This document shows, one piece after another, positions 52,106 to 63,580 of a stretch of 64,000 nucleotides of DNA. The DNA comes from Lumbricus terrestris. Taxonomy: Eukaryota > Annelida > Clitellata > Crassiclitellata > Lumbricidae. Position numbers and translations under genes: made by a program. Where the stretch lies: positions 12,899,976 to 12,963,975 of the forward strand of contig OX457047.1 of NCBI GenBank assembly GCA_949752735.1. Direction: 5' to 3'. Below the pieces are notes generated by a model. It did not search any database. It saw nothing but the letters and a program-made list of their open reading frames with translations, and had not been told where the DNA came from. The first letter of the stretch is position 1, and each line of letters opens with the position of its first letter.

Positions 52106-53949
52106 GTAAGAACTTAGTTTTTATGCGCTGTGTCTTAGAATTCTGGATTATATGAACTAAACTTCACACTTTTGGTTTCAACTTTGGAAATTGTTGATTG
52201 ATGGTATTCTTGGACTCTTGAGTGACTTTTTGGATGATCAGGAAATATTTGATTTTAATAATTAATAAGGCCAAAGAAAATAATGTTGTGTTTCCGGTAA
52301 CCCGACTGACCCTCTTTCATTGCCGCAACTCAGATAATTTTGTAAAAAAATTTAATTTAAAAAAAATTTAATTTAAAAAAAAGATTTTTTCTATTTTTTT
52401 CTATTTTTAAAAATTTTGTATTGACATAATACGGTGACATTGCCTTCCGTATAGAGTTGGATCTTAGGTAAAAAAATAATGTGTTTCCGGTAAACCTGAC
52501 CGACTCACTTTTATTGCCGCGACTCGGAAAATTTTGTGGATTTTTTTAATTTACAGTGACATTGTCTTCCGTATATGAGATGTGCAATTGGGACATCATA
52601 ATTATAGCATTCACTAAGCCAGGCGACGATCGTAAGCAGCAGTCTTTCGAGGTATATAATGGTTTGTTAACTCTTTCGCTGCGAATGGGGTCGATTTCGA
52701 CCGCATAGCAAAAACGCAACCTTTTTTCGGATAATGTAGATATATTTAGAATTCTATTTATATATTTCGCTTGGGGACATGCAAACGGATCAGAAAATAC
52801 CCTAACATAGGTTTTCCCCAATGATTTGATGAAGTTATAAACAATAACTATGGCCGCAAGTTTGTGAAAATTTATATCCAGCCATTTATATACTTTCGTC
52901 CACGCCTGCGAATTCCTGACGGTTGACTATTTCGTGGTAATTGTGTCTTTTCATCAGCCAAATTCAGACAAAATGAATTATATCGTTCAACAAATGCTAT
53001 AATAAGGTCTCAAGCAAATATTCTAGATGATGTAAAGGTTTTGGGATTTGAAGACCACACTTTTACCGCCCATCGATCAGACAATGCCGATCCCATCATA
53101 GATTAGGAAAAACAGCTAATTTGATCACTTCTCTGTAGTTTATTTGTTTTTTGTTTAGGCATATCCGCCTACTTAGAAACATAAAATTTGTCAGTCAGGC
53201 AAATTGTGTAGAAATCCTCTATGTTTGGACATTTTGGGATAGAAATACGGCGACATCGCTGCAGACCTAATATTTTGTTGATGTTGATATTTTGTTGAGC
53301 GTCGATGTCATTATCTTCTAAGTGGAAGTAATATAAAATCAGTTTAAAATTAAATTCACATTTTTTTAGCCTTTCACTGTTTCCTACAAGATTGTCATAC
53401 AAGTAGCTACTTTTAGCAGTGTTTGCATTACATTTTAGTTTGCTCATAGATTTTTTTATTAATTTATAATGTTATAAATTTAATTTTTATTTTTAAAAAT
53501 ATTTAACATATTCATAAATTTTAGGGAAACACGTCAATTTATCTGCTTTTTCAAGACAAAATATTGTTGAGGAATCAAATACGAACAAAATGATATAAGA
53601 CATGTCAATGGACTTTGAGTGTTTTTCTTTATATGAACAAATTATAGCTATATTTATGAAAAACAACTTAGCTGCTATAGAGTTAATTAGAGCAATCAAT
53701 AGTTTCCCATGGTCAGTTTGACAAGGCAGGCAGTTGTGGGGTGGATGGGGGAAAGAGTAATAGATCTGAAAGGAGGGTTTTCTCACGGTAGCTCATTGCA
53801 GGCATTGAGTACAGGGCCATCTAGCCTGTAGCACATGATGGCTATACACAGCCTGCTGCAAGTTTATAGTTTAACTAGGTGTTTGTCCGTCCAAAGACAG
53901 TCCATTTTTGCTCACTTTAACTTCCTAAGCTGACTAGGCTCTCTTGTGA
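52106..53949. other. ACBD3 intron 2, with GTGTTTCCGGTA repeats
   Basis: ataatgttgtgtttccggta (52280) and aataatgtgtttccggtaaa (52476) head two repeat copies, each followed by actcacttttattgccgcga-like text. A third copy is inverted at about 54700-54800. gttaactctttcgctgcgaa at 52667 looks like a piggyBac-type end but no partner is seen. 52700-53949 is otherwise unrecognised. Confidence 0.5.
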
Positions 53950-54330
53950 TCACTGTGCCCTCCTTTGCTCTCTGCCTCTTTCTACTCTCTTTTGCTCACT
54001 GTGCTCTTGTGTTTACTGTGCCTTTTTATGCTCAGAGTGTTCTCTTCTACTAACTCTGCTCTCTTCCGCTCACTGAGCAGTTTTCTTTTATTTCGAGCAC
54101 CCTTTGGTGAAGGATTTAACATTAATTCATTGAAGTATTTATATAGCACCTCTTCAAGGAAACTACTCAGAGGGGCTCCCGACTCCAGCATGGCCAAAAA
54201 TAACAGTTTTCAAGTGAATAGAATGTTTCATTTTTTTTATTGATCTCTCAATTTCTATAGCTCCTCTTCAAGCCAGCTACTCAGAAGCGCTCCTGCTTAC
54301 AGCATGAACACTGCATTAGAGTTTCATGCC
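53950..54330. repeat. Degenerate tgctcactgtgctct repeat and two LINE-type tails
   Basis: 53950-54085 is built from loose 20-22-bp units around tttgctcactgtgctct. 54110-54180 and 54240-54300 each carry cctcttcaaggaaactactc-like and agcgctcc words, the reversed 3' end of an L2-type LINE (compare 62545-62605). Confidence 0.5.
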
Positions 54331-55584
54331 TGCCTAACTACTTCCTGGCTGCCAGTCTTGAGAAACTTCCAGCCTTATCATTCTCACTTGAGCCACCTCT
54401 AATGGCAACTAGGGAAAATAAATCTAGTAGTTAACCTCTAGGTGTAACTAGTCACTGGCTCGGCCAGTCTGGAACGACCTCTAGCAGTGATGTTCTGTTC
54501 GCACTCATCTTCCCCTTCCCTTCCCACTTCATCTTACCAGAAAAGATGTCAACAAAATTAAATTAATAGAATTGTTTTCTAGAGCAGTTTTAGGTGCAGA
54601 CAGTCGGGAAATAGGCAGTTTATACTTGCTTAGAACACGTACTTTATTGCAGCGTGTACCTTTATGCAAAAAAGAGTAGTGGGGTATAATTTTTCTGATA
54701 GTCACTGTATAAAAATATTTTACCAAAATAAAAATATTTTTCGACCTACCTACCAAATTTTTTAGAGCTCCGCTACCGGAAACACAAATTTTTTTTGGCC
54801 TAAGTAAATTGCACTGTGAACTGCTGTTTGGCTTTAAGGTATGGGTGATTATATATTCATGCACTTTACAGACATTGTCTGTTGAGTTTACATACAGATG
54901 CCCTCGCGTCTTACTGATATTCATTGTCCATTATGAATGAATGAATGAATATTGTTTCTTCAGTTACTATTATTTAAAATTTATTTAGTTTAAGCAACAC
55001 AGTAGAGAAATACAACTGGCCTCATTCTAAAGTAAATAAGTAAGTAAGTATATTCTTTAATATAACCAGCTGCAAAGCAGCACTCTGGTGAACAAGTATC
55101 ACATATAAAATTTACATGTGGTGGTCATTTTAAATTATCACTCAAGGCCCTCAAGGGTGTCGTTGCTATGTTGAATTACCATGCACCACAGTGATTTTTA
55201 AGTCGATCAAAGCCCAATTTTGAAAATTACGGCAGAATTTTGACTTATTTTGCACAAGAATTGCGTACATTGCCAATGTTTGTGCTGTTTTGCAATTTTT
55301 GTGCGAAAATTGCACAGCACAAAATTGCAAGTTTTTGGAGGGCCTAACAGGGACACCTAATACCCACAGTACTTGTTACCTTGTGCCATCGATTCTTTGA
55401 ACCCTAGCAACTGCCACGGTCAACCTTCTCCACTTGCTACGATCTTCCGTCGCGTCTCTCAGTTCTTCCAAGTTCATCTTCGTTCATCTCCCTCTCGATC
55501 GTCAGCATGGATATGGCCAGTGGCCAAGTGTTTAGCAAATAAAGAAGGAAATGTCCGCTGTATAAAGTCAGTACAAGATGGGAA
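54331..55584. other. ACBD3 intron 2, tails and repeats
   Basis: 54650-54800 is an inverted copy of the GTGTTTCCGGTA repeat. 54932-54955 is an (AATG)n run. 55024-55095 is a reversed AAGT-tailed retroelement end (aagtaagtaagtatattctt). 55230-55330 repeats ttgcacaaaattgc-like words. 55373-55600 shows no known protein. Confidence 0.5.
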
Positions 55585-56255
55585 CCAGTGTTTAATCTAG
55601 TCCCCTCCTCTGGGGAAGAAATTCAGGTTTCTGGGGGGGAGACAATCGACCGAAACTTTTTGAATTTCCACATTGCAATGATAACATTATAAACTGCCAT
55701 CTTAACAAAATAGCTGTACTTTTTCAGTGCTGATGAGAGTGGCCTAAGACTTCAATAAATATACTATGCAATACTATGCTATACTATGCTATACTTACAA
55801 TAATAATTTCTTTTTGAGTTTCCAAAGTGTAATGATACCCTTTTAAGATGTCATTTTTAAAATAACTGAATTATTTCAGTAAGCTTACTGATCAAAAGAT
55901 TGTTTTAAGATTTCAATATATTGTAATTATAATTACCATAATAATTTCTTTGTGTATCAAATTCAGCAGCTCAGTCCTGGTGCTGCTGGGTTATTATAGT
56001 GAATAACTGCAGATGTGAGTATAATTATATAAGCTTACTTTGCAGCACTGGAATCGGCTTATCCCTGTGGCCCAAGATGGTCCTGAATTGCAGATCAGGA
56101 CACAATTAGCAGAAATCATAACAAATTGTACACAAAACCAACCGAGATTTGGAAAGTCATGTATAGTAATGATGTTGTATCACTCGATGTTCAAGGAGCA
56201 AAATATTTTGAAATTTGACAGTTTGAAATTTGAAAGATAGCACTGGATAGACACC
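55585..56255. mobile_element. hAT element, left end only, family of 13291
   Basis: It starts ccagtgtttaatctagtccc and follows the 13291-14269 copy (ctcctctggggaa..., then aagatggtcctgaattgcag and agcactgga.agacaccatt). It stops near 56255, where a reversed LINE 3' end (tttattgacagagcatc) begins. The right terminus is lost. Confidence 0.75.
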
Positions 56256-56259
56256 ATTT

Positions 56260-56655
56260 AGTTGTAACCGTTTATTGACAGAGCATCAACCAAATAAAAA
56301 AATAACAATCAGTACGAACTCAACTACTTTCGAGTGATTGGTGCATAAGTAAAAGGATCAATCCACAAAGGTCGTATGGACCCGCTGAGGCTGGATTGAC
56401 CCTTCCTTTCTCGATCACATTTGGCTGTTGTACAACAGTGCAAAGAACAACGTGCTATACATGAAATGAAAACAAACTGAAATGAAAATGACAGATTAAA
56501 AAAAAACAAATTATGCCCAATGATTTAAATCTAGAAAACAGAGATTATGCAGTCTTTTACATTTTTTCTTAAACATGTTAATGGTGGGCATAGGTGTAAA
56601 ATACTTTGAAAGATTATTCCATATCATAGGGCCAGAACATTTAACCCATCAAGAA
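56260..56655 (-). pseudogene. LINE RT C-terminus and 3' UTR
   Basis: Minus-strand frames give a SGPMIWNNLSKYFTPMPTIN block and FKKKCKRLHNLCFLDLN, the WN.LP......F....K..L end of a non-LTR polyprotein, then a 3' UTR ending gctctgtcaataaacgg. It truncates both the hAT copy (on its 3' side) and the gene remnant at 56694. Confidence 0.6.
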
Positions 56656-57795
56656 TGATACCATTTTGAAGTCTCCTATGACATCCCAGGTTCTCAGCCA
56701 TACTCATCGAACTTCAAGGTGACTAACAATGTTTTCACGCTGTTGTAATCCTCTTTGAGGTGTACCGAGTGAGCCAGAGGAAGAGACGGATACTTGTTCC
56801 CCTTATGGAGTAGCACGGCTTTGAGGCTCCAAGATGAACTGTCAATGAAGAGATGCCACTCGTTCGGGTTGCAGTCGATTCCTATTTCCTGAAAAGGACC
56901 GGTCACACTGTGACAAAAGCAGAGTTCATCTTGACTGGTAAAAAAGCTTGAAAATGCTTGATGACGCTTCCTCTGATCTGCGATTTGAACACTGTCATCC
57001 AACAGGTTCCACTGCTTGTGTCTAGGCATCAATAGTTCTGCATTGGAGCTGGTGAGACCAAGATCTCTGATCAAGTTGTTGAGGTCTTTTTGGTTTGGAT
57101 AGTACTGATTTTTGTCATGAGCTAGAAAATTGCAGTCTGGATCTAAAACGTCTTCATCGCTCTCTGACTCTGATATACTTTCTTCTTCTGAAGGCGACTG
57201 ATTTCTATCCGGAACAGTGAGTACCGGAGGCTCAGGGCTGTGTGGCACTGGGGCCATGGATGAAGGAAGGTCGGGATATATGATAGGAACTGCATTATTT
57301 TCAGTCCGACATTTGGAAGGATCCACCATGCAGAAGTAGCAATTGCTTGAGTGATCAGTAGGTCCTTGCCAGATTCTTGGTATTGCAAACTTCATGGCTC
57401 TCTTTTCCCCTCTGTACCATCCTGCGCTAGAAAGTAAACAGATATTGTGATCGATCATAAATGGATTTCACTCATGGAAAAAACATTCTCGCAGTATTCA
57501 TAATAATTAAGTATAATATTATATTGACAATGCAATTAATTTCAAATAAGGAAATGACTACATCTATGCAAGTAGGTTTCAGCAGTTCCATATTATCTTC
57601 TAGCGTTTTCTTGCATTGCTCGCAGATGAAATGAGGTGCCTAGGATTTGTCTTTTGGCATGCCAAAATATGCCTTGTAGGCCTCACACATCTTAGCAGAT
57701 GTTTCAACAGAGTACCTTTTCACTCTTGTCTTCATAAATTGGCCACATGCATAGCAGAATGCCTCAGCCAGATACTTGCAGCCTCTTGATGCCAT
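56656..57795 (-). pseudogene. Broken two-exon copy of an uncharacterised multicopy-type gene
   Basis: Exon 1 starts at 57795 (MASRGCKYLAEAFCYACGQF) and runs to about 57600 through KAYFGMPKDKS, a TAG at 57642-57640 where related proteins have Trp, then APHFICEQCKKTLE: a paired CxxC N-terminal cluster. Exon 2 (about 57426 downward, acceptor ttctag) reads AGWYRGEKRAMKFAIPRIWQ, SNCYFCMVDPSKCR, an acidic Ser/Glu linker, then LIRDLGLTSSNAELLMPRHK, CNPNEWHLFIDSSSWSLKAV and LLHKGNKYPSLPLAHSVHLK, stopping at KFDEYG. Past a small insertion (about 8 nt, near 56690) the frame reopens as DVIGDFKMVSFLMG before LINE DNA cuts it. The family is one I recall as repeated in arthropod and cnidarian gene sets without a known function (unverified). 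Missing: the C-terminal two-thirds. Confidence 0.72.
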
Positions 57796-58102
57796 CTGAG
57801 TTATGTCTACAGGCTATGCACCTAGTCAAACGTACAACTAAACTGAAGTGCATGGTGGGCTCAAGGCATCTTTATTTATACTACTACCTGTAGTAGTAGG
57901 TATGGAAGGTTCTTGCACATTCTAGAATATTCCCGGAAGTTCACAAAAGCTGTGCAGCTACTTCGAGTTAACACATAACTGGCTTTATATTTCAATGTTC
58001 CGAAGAAGCAGTTACATTTCAGAATATAGCAATCTCCTGGCCTGAAAAGCAAAGTCTTTGGGGTATAATGGCCATTTTCTGTACTTTTGAGGCAAATGCA
58101 AT
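57796..58102. other. ACBD3 intron 2, unrecognised
   Basis: It may include the promoter of the broken gene to its left; nothing definite. Confidence 0.3.
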
Positions 58103-59100
58103 TAGGGATGTTAAACGATAACCGGAAATCCGATTATTGGTTCTGAATCCGATAACCTGTTTTCATAATGCAACAAACGATAATCGTATTTATTTTTCTT
58201 AGCACTATCGCAGTGAAAATTACCAGAAATGCCAGAAAAATTTTGCTTGTATGATGCATTTATTAGTGCTTAGATTGCTTGCGATCAATGAATATGTTCT
58301 ATATAGTAACTATATAATAAATATCAATGCTTGTGATGTTTCATCTATGGCTGACGTACGCATAGACATAATATCGGTAACTGTAAGCTGTCTATGGTCG
58401 TACAAGTGTCTAAGTATACGGCTGTCTGAAATTCGTGGTCTGTTTTGCAATCCGATATCAAAGCGCTGAGTTGCAACAGAGGCTTGCTGTCTGAAGACCG
58501 AATCACATTAGACAGGATAATATTGAGTTTGATGATATTTTATTGGAATTGAAAAGAGGAAAAGTAACTTATGAAGTTAAATATAACCTACTATGATAAA
58601 CTATGTTTGAAGAGTTTACCAATAAAATATATTCTAGGTTTGTTTGTCTTATTTTTCGAGACTAAAAATGATTGACATAGTAGGCATTGGCATTACTTAC
58701 CTACCTTTTTACTCTTTGGAAATTTCGTAAATCTATCATATTTATTCCAGAAATCTATAAGTTTCGTTTTGTAGAGATAAGAATTTCTTTCTGTTTTGTA
58801 AAGACTGAAGACACGTGTTTATTACGAATATCTTTTATTTATGTTGCATGATGAAGATATAATAGTAACGTACAGTGTAAATTATGTCCATTTTGAATCT
58901 CTAATTACAAAATAATGAATTCATCGTTAATGCTAGATTGCGTGTACATGAGTTGCGTTATTTAATAGCCTACATAGATTAATTCGAATTATATAATATC
59001 TAACATTTCCGAGAGGCAATTAAAAACCAATAACCAGTTTTAAACCGGATTTTACAGACCGATAACCGGTTCTAAGAAAAAAATGATATTAACATCCCTA
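58103..59100. mobile_element. Non-autonomous hAT element, 998 bp
   Basis: The ends tagggatgttaa and ttaacatcccta, with internal gataaccgg words near both ends (cgataaccggaaatccgat / gaccgataaccggttc). The flanking 8-mers aatgcaat and gaagcaat match at 6 of 8 positions, consistent with an aged TSD. The TAGGGATGT terminus is a known hAT type. No transposase frame. Confidence 0.75.
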
Positions 59101-59526
59101 GAAGCAATTAGGAAATAACACTTACATGTAATACCCAGGAACAAACAAAGAGTAAAATTTGGTTGCGTAGTGAAATTAGATCGCCTTCAACTATTGCCAT
59201 GTTGCGAATAGATGCTACTTGTTGTACATTCCTGGAAAGTTCAGAATGTCTATTTTTAGATTTATTAATGCACTGACCCTGTTTTTGAAACACCAAGCAA
59301 TCATATCAGAAATACCAAGAGCCCCGATTAGCATAAGCAAATTTAAATGTCCCGACCTCGGTCCTGGGATACACATCACGTGATCTAAATTTCAATGTCT
59401 GATTGGACAGTATGTAGGTCGCACACGCGCATTTAATTACGCACATGACCGGCTGTGGGATGCTTTGATTACAAGTTCTATCACAACCTTTCGCGAAAAT
59501 TGGTTTTAAGACGTAGATAGAATGTC
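59101..59526. other. ACBD3 intron 2, unrecognised
   Basis: Nothing supported. Confidence 0.3.
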
Positions 59527-59530
59527 TTAA

Positions 59531-60421
59531 CCCCTTGGCTGCCGTATTGACGAGGGGTGCTCGTCATAAACTTTGTGCATGCTGTGTGCCCTGTTGACGA
59601 GCGGTACTCGTCAATATATACGATTACGTCTGTGCTCTGTCTGACACTGAAGGCAGTGCTTATTATTCAAAATCTAGGCACCTGACGGTCAATAGTAATT
59701 TCCGCAATGCTCTGCGCTACTGTTTGACTACTTTTTTGATAATTTTGTAAGGCTGCTGTTGGAGTTAGAACATGCTAATGTTGAGCGTTTTTTGGCGTTT
59801 TATGACAGATGTTTGAAAGTTGATTTGAACGTTCTTTGTGATAAATTTTAAAATTTTGCGATCACAATAGACAATTGAACATGGCCGGAATATTTTTACT
59901 ACGGAACAAGTTCTCAATATGTTAGAAGACAGTGATTATAGTGAAATAGAGAGCGAAATCAGTTCAGATGAATCTGGCGACGAGCCCGTAAGCGTTGATC
60001 CGGATGAAAGTGGTATGGATTTGGATGATTCACATAATTATGCTGTATAATAGTCTACTGCACTAAGTGTCCATCAAAGCCTGCTCTTTGCATGGACGAT
60101 TGCTTTGCTGCTTTTCATACCAATATAAAGTACTGGAAATAGCATGTGACTAAACATTGACGCTCTCAGCAGCACTTGCTGTGAACATTCAGTTCCACAT
60201 ACCCATGCCTTTCTATCATACCAATTTGTCAGTATCCAGTTAAAATAAATTACAAAGGCATTGTTCACAATCATAAACATGACATATTTATTGATGTAAT
60301 CCCAAATTATAATCATTGCAACAGTTAATGCACCTCAGAAAGTAAAATTGCGACAATAAATTTTTGCGCAAATTTATATGTTTTGTGTCGTTTAGCCCTT
60401 GATGGCATGGCAGCCAAGGGG
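59531..60421 (+). mobile_element. piggyBac deletion derivative, 891 bp, TTAA TSD
   Basis: Perfect 13-bp inverted termini ccccttggctgcc and ggcagccaagggg lie between TTAA at 59527-59530 and 60422-60425, the piggyBac signature. Inside, the plus strand keeps an acidic transposase N-terminus (TEQVLNMLEDSDYSEIESEI then SSDESGDEP, about 59911-60000; the ATG at 59881 is out of frame by a small indel) and the C-terminal cysteine-rich domain (CTKCPSKPALCMDDCFAAFH then TNIKYWK and a stop at 60140-60142). The DDD catalytic core is deleted. The neighbourhood of each end also contains ttgacgag / ctcgtcaa inverted words. Confidence 0.9.
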
Positions 60422-60682
60422 TTAATTGATAGAGAATAGTGTAGCTGCCGCTTAAATCGTCTGCTTGTTCTGATGAAGAATTGAAGAAGTTAATCGAAAA
60501 TTGTTTCTGCAGTGATGACTGGAGCAAAACAGGGGAAACATCGAATAGTGCCAAGATTGTTAAATGTGACTTATCAATGGTCAGGTGGATATCTAAGAGG
60601 AGGGACAACAGGGCAGTTTCCATTCAATGATACCCTCTGAATGCAGACTGACTGGGTTATAGGAGCCCAGACTGCTCAATGT

Positions 60683-61510
60683 AAGATAAGATAAGAATGT
60701 TCTTTAATTCACCAATTGCTAACTGCACTTTGATTTACAGACATGATACAATAAAATAAAATATAGTTAATATACATAACGGAGTAATGGATAAAGGAGT
60801 TCTGTTAATTTCCATGTTTTCAGAAGAATTTATAATTTTGAAAGTCTGTGAAGTAGATGTGAAAATGTATTATTTAATTTGATTCCTATGTATGTCCAGT
60901 TGAGAAGAGCATGGCCTGAAAGCACTAGGCAACAGTACTCCATGATGACGGTCCGAGTGAGGACCAAAGATCCAGTTCCAAAGTTGTCTAGTTTGGAAAG
61001 TAAATACAATATACTGTAGATCGCACAAGGCTCCTGTGACCAGATGTCGACTCGTACATCGCCTGTGACGTAGGCCTATACGGCGAACGTGGCATACATC
61101 TTTGCTTCATATTATAGTCTGTTAAATTCCATCTTCTTTGCCCGGAGACCAACATTGCAGCACAAGGCTGTTTTAGCGTTATACAGGCGTTCACCAGAAC
61201 TACTTTTGAAAATGGCGACGATTGTAAGTGACATAGGAACTCGCTGTCATACTGCAGACGCGAGCGTGTTATGAATAACAGTCCAGTTGATTTTCATTTT
61301 TTCAGACGAATTTGAATTGTTGAAAGTCCATGAAGTATATTTCAAAAAGCATTTTATTCCATTGTACGTCCAGTTAAAAACAGCATGACCTGAAAAACGC
61401 TAGAATCAGCATTCAGCAGTAATGATATCATGATGATGGTCCGAGAGAAGACCAAAGATCCAAGACGAAAACTATCCATTTTGAAAAGTAAATGCAACTT
61501 ATAACGAAAC
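60683..61510. repeat. Retroelement tail and diverged ~220-bp direct repeat
   Basis: 60683-60730 (aagataagataagaatgttc...) is the reversed 3' tail family of 50276. The block 60800-61015 (tttccatgttttcagaagaa ... aaagtaaatacaatata) recurs with moderate divergence at 61283-61500. The sequence between them (61016-61282) is unrelated. No confident protein. Confidence 0.6.
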
Positions 61511-62129
61511 CGCAGAATCCATTGCATTTACATTTATGAAGAGGATCAACAAAGACCTATTTAAACTTAAGAACTGGTACACGAGGCAGCCAACAGCCCA
61601 ACACATGGTGCCATGATACGAGTAGGAAGAAGCTGGATTGAGACTTGCAAGTCTCTTTAAGAGTTTTAGAGGATTCAATCAATCAATTCACTTTATTGCA
61701 ACCATAAAACAAGATGGCATCAAAAACAGAAATTATGCATGCATTGGCTACAAAGGGGGCCCTAAAGGGATAGACATCCCGCTGGGGAGGGTCACCAAGA
61801 AGTAAGACAAATTCCAAGAAATATTATACAAGATAGCAAAAAATGGGAAAAAATAAATCAAATTAAGTGATGAAAGATTGCAAAAAGTTTAAATTGTAAA
61901 TAGCATGTATAGAAACAAACTTAACTACTTAAGTAAAAACCTTAACTACATGTGGTCATGTGCACTTCTAAGTAGATTTAGTTAAGGAAAGAAAAACACG
62001 AAGTCTCTTTTTAGACGATAGGAAGATAATTTTGACAGACATTCTAGTCTAGGCTAGCTTTCTTAAGAGTATGCTTATATAAAACATGTCGAAGTTCAAT
62101 GGTTCACAGGGGCCGACGGGCCTTAATGT
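61511..62129. other. ACBD3 intron 2; reversed (ATCA)-tailed retroelement end
   Basis: attcaatcaatcaattcact followed by ttattgcaaccataaaacaa at 61673 is the reversed 3' end of another tailed retroelement. Otherwise unrecognised. Confidence 0.45.
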
Positions 62130-62483
62130 CAGTAGCGGCGCTAGGGGCTAAGCCCCCCTAAAAAAGGCCATCCATTTTTTTTCACATGTAAAAATAAAAT
62201 ATTTGCACGATTAACCCCCTTTAGCCCCCCAAAATAAGCATAAAGGTATGCACGAGGTTTGACAGACAGTTTTGGCGGATACGAAAAAGAACCATTTTCG
62301 AAGATTTTGATCAAATGACTAAAAAAAGGTCGTTAAAAATTTTGATGGCTGAAATGGGAAAATTTTCTTCGGATTTTGGCCGATGACTAAAAAAAAGGTC
62401 GTCAGAAATTTTGGCGACTGAAAACTTAAAATAGTTCCCACAAATCCAGCCCTCCCAAAACAGAAATCCTGGCGCCGCCACTG
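62130..62483. mobile_element. hAT MITE, 354 bp, 7/8 TSD
   Basis: The ends cagtagcggcgctaggg and ctggcgccgccactg are flanked by cttaatgt and cttaatat. Internal aaaaaaggtcgtnanaaattt words occur twice. Non-coding. Confidence 0.88.
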
Positions 62484-62610
62484 CTTAATATGTCCATCCC
62501 TGTTCTACATTAGCCTTAAGCTTATTCTTATTTGCCGAGCTGAAGCCTGGAACTCCTCTGAGTTCCCCCTTTGGAGAGGTGCTATGTAAATCCTATAATG
62601 AATCAATGAA
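62484..62610 (+). mobile_element. L2-type LINE 3' end
   Basis: gaactcctctgagttccccc, gagaggtgctatgtaaatcc and a taatgaatcaatgaatg tail: the forward version of the tails at 54110-54300. Confidence 0.5.
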
Positions 62611-62677
62611 TGTATACTGATCTCCTTCTTAAAAGACTGTTTGGTGGAAATTGTTAACTGTAAACTTTTTTGTGCAG

Positions 62678-62815
62678 ACAAGCATGGCAAAGCCTTGGTG
62701 AGATGCCACGCGAGAAGGCAATGGCTGAATTTGTGATCATGGTGAAGACACTGAGTCCTTTATTCGTGCCTTATATTAAGGCACATTTAGCTGAAAAAGA
62801 AGAACTAGAACAAAA
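62678..62815 (+). CDS. ACBD3: ACBD3 exon 3, end of ACBP domain and start of charged linker
   Basis: After the acceptor ttttgtgcag the frame reads RQAWQSLGEMPREKAMAEFV, IMVKTLSPLFVPYIKAHLAE, KEELEQK, donor gtaagt. It matches the ACBD3 segment R.EW..LG.MS.E.AM.EFV..L...CPLF..YV.....EKEE, the last helix of the acyl-CoA-binding domain running into the Glu-rich coiled linker. It is 138 nt and leaves 2 nt for the next exon. The linker, Q-rich part and GOLD domain must lie beyond 64000. Confidence 0.95.
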
Positions 62816-63143
62816 GTAAGTTCTGGAATTTTGTTTGATTTTCATATACATTGTGCGCTGTGCAGTAAACTGGGGATTAAGTAGACAGAATTCACTGGAT
62901 AATTTTCTTGTGATGCCAATTGAGCATTTATTTCTAGCATCATCTTCAGAGCAGTTTGATGCTTTGGAAGTATAACAATTCAATGAAGTTCAGTTTATGA
63001 AATGTAACTTACTCGTTCACCAACGTAAGCCCAGTTTCCACCGGATTAGTTTTCCAGGTGTAAAGTGTATGGCTTGCACATGCTTATGGTTTTCATGTTG
63101 CATGTATGTATGACATGTGTATGGGTTTTTTGCATATATAATT
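62816..63143. other. ACBD3 intron 3, unrecognised
   Basis: No feature seen. Confidence 0.3.
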
Positions 63144-63545
63144 ATACTAGCTGTGCTATCCCGTGTTGCTTATGAAAATCTTGGTTTTTCGCTCCACCCA
63201 GCCTCACCCAGCATTCTCCGGCAAAGTTCACATTGTCACCCCTCCCCACTCCGCCTCACAAATGAACCCGGACCTCACCCACCCCTCGCGCCACCTATCC
63301 CACCCCAACCCTACCCCGCCCGCAACCCAATTTTGCATCACCCGTCCCTCCTTGTCCGTAAACCCACTCCCCACTCTGCCCTACCTCGTCCCACCCCTGC
63401 CCCACCCTGCATCCCCACTCCGCCCCAATCCACTCCACCTTACCCAGCACCATCCCTGTCCCACTCCTCTCGGGTAGCTGTCATTTTTCGCCCCACAACA
63501 CCCTGCCCCTACACCAACCCATTTCCCACCCGCTCATGGTCAAAA
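63144..63545 (-). mobile_element. Candidate Helitron 3' end (reverse) with C-rich tract
   Basis: On the minus strand it ends gcaacacgggatagcacagCT then AG and T, the CTAG|T pattern with a GC element before it. The preceding 350 bp is G-rich on that strand (C-rich as given), like 32775-33075 and 23740-24900. The proline-rich plus frames are composition by-products. Confidence 0.45.
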
Positions 63546-63580
63546 TGATGTTCCCGTGTGCTTTGAATGACCTTTGCCTC

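Noticed and set aside
52667..52700. piggyBac-like end (TTAACTCTTTCGCTGCG)
   Set aside because: No matching inverted end with TTAA was found within the window.
63117..63548. 143- and 104-aa Pro-rich frames
   Set aside because: Composition artefact of a C-rich tract beside a Helitron-like end.
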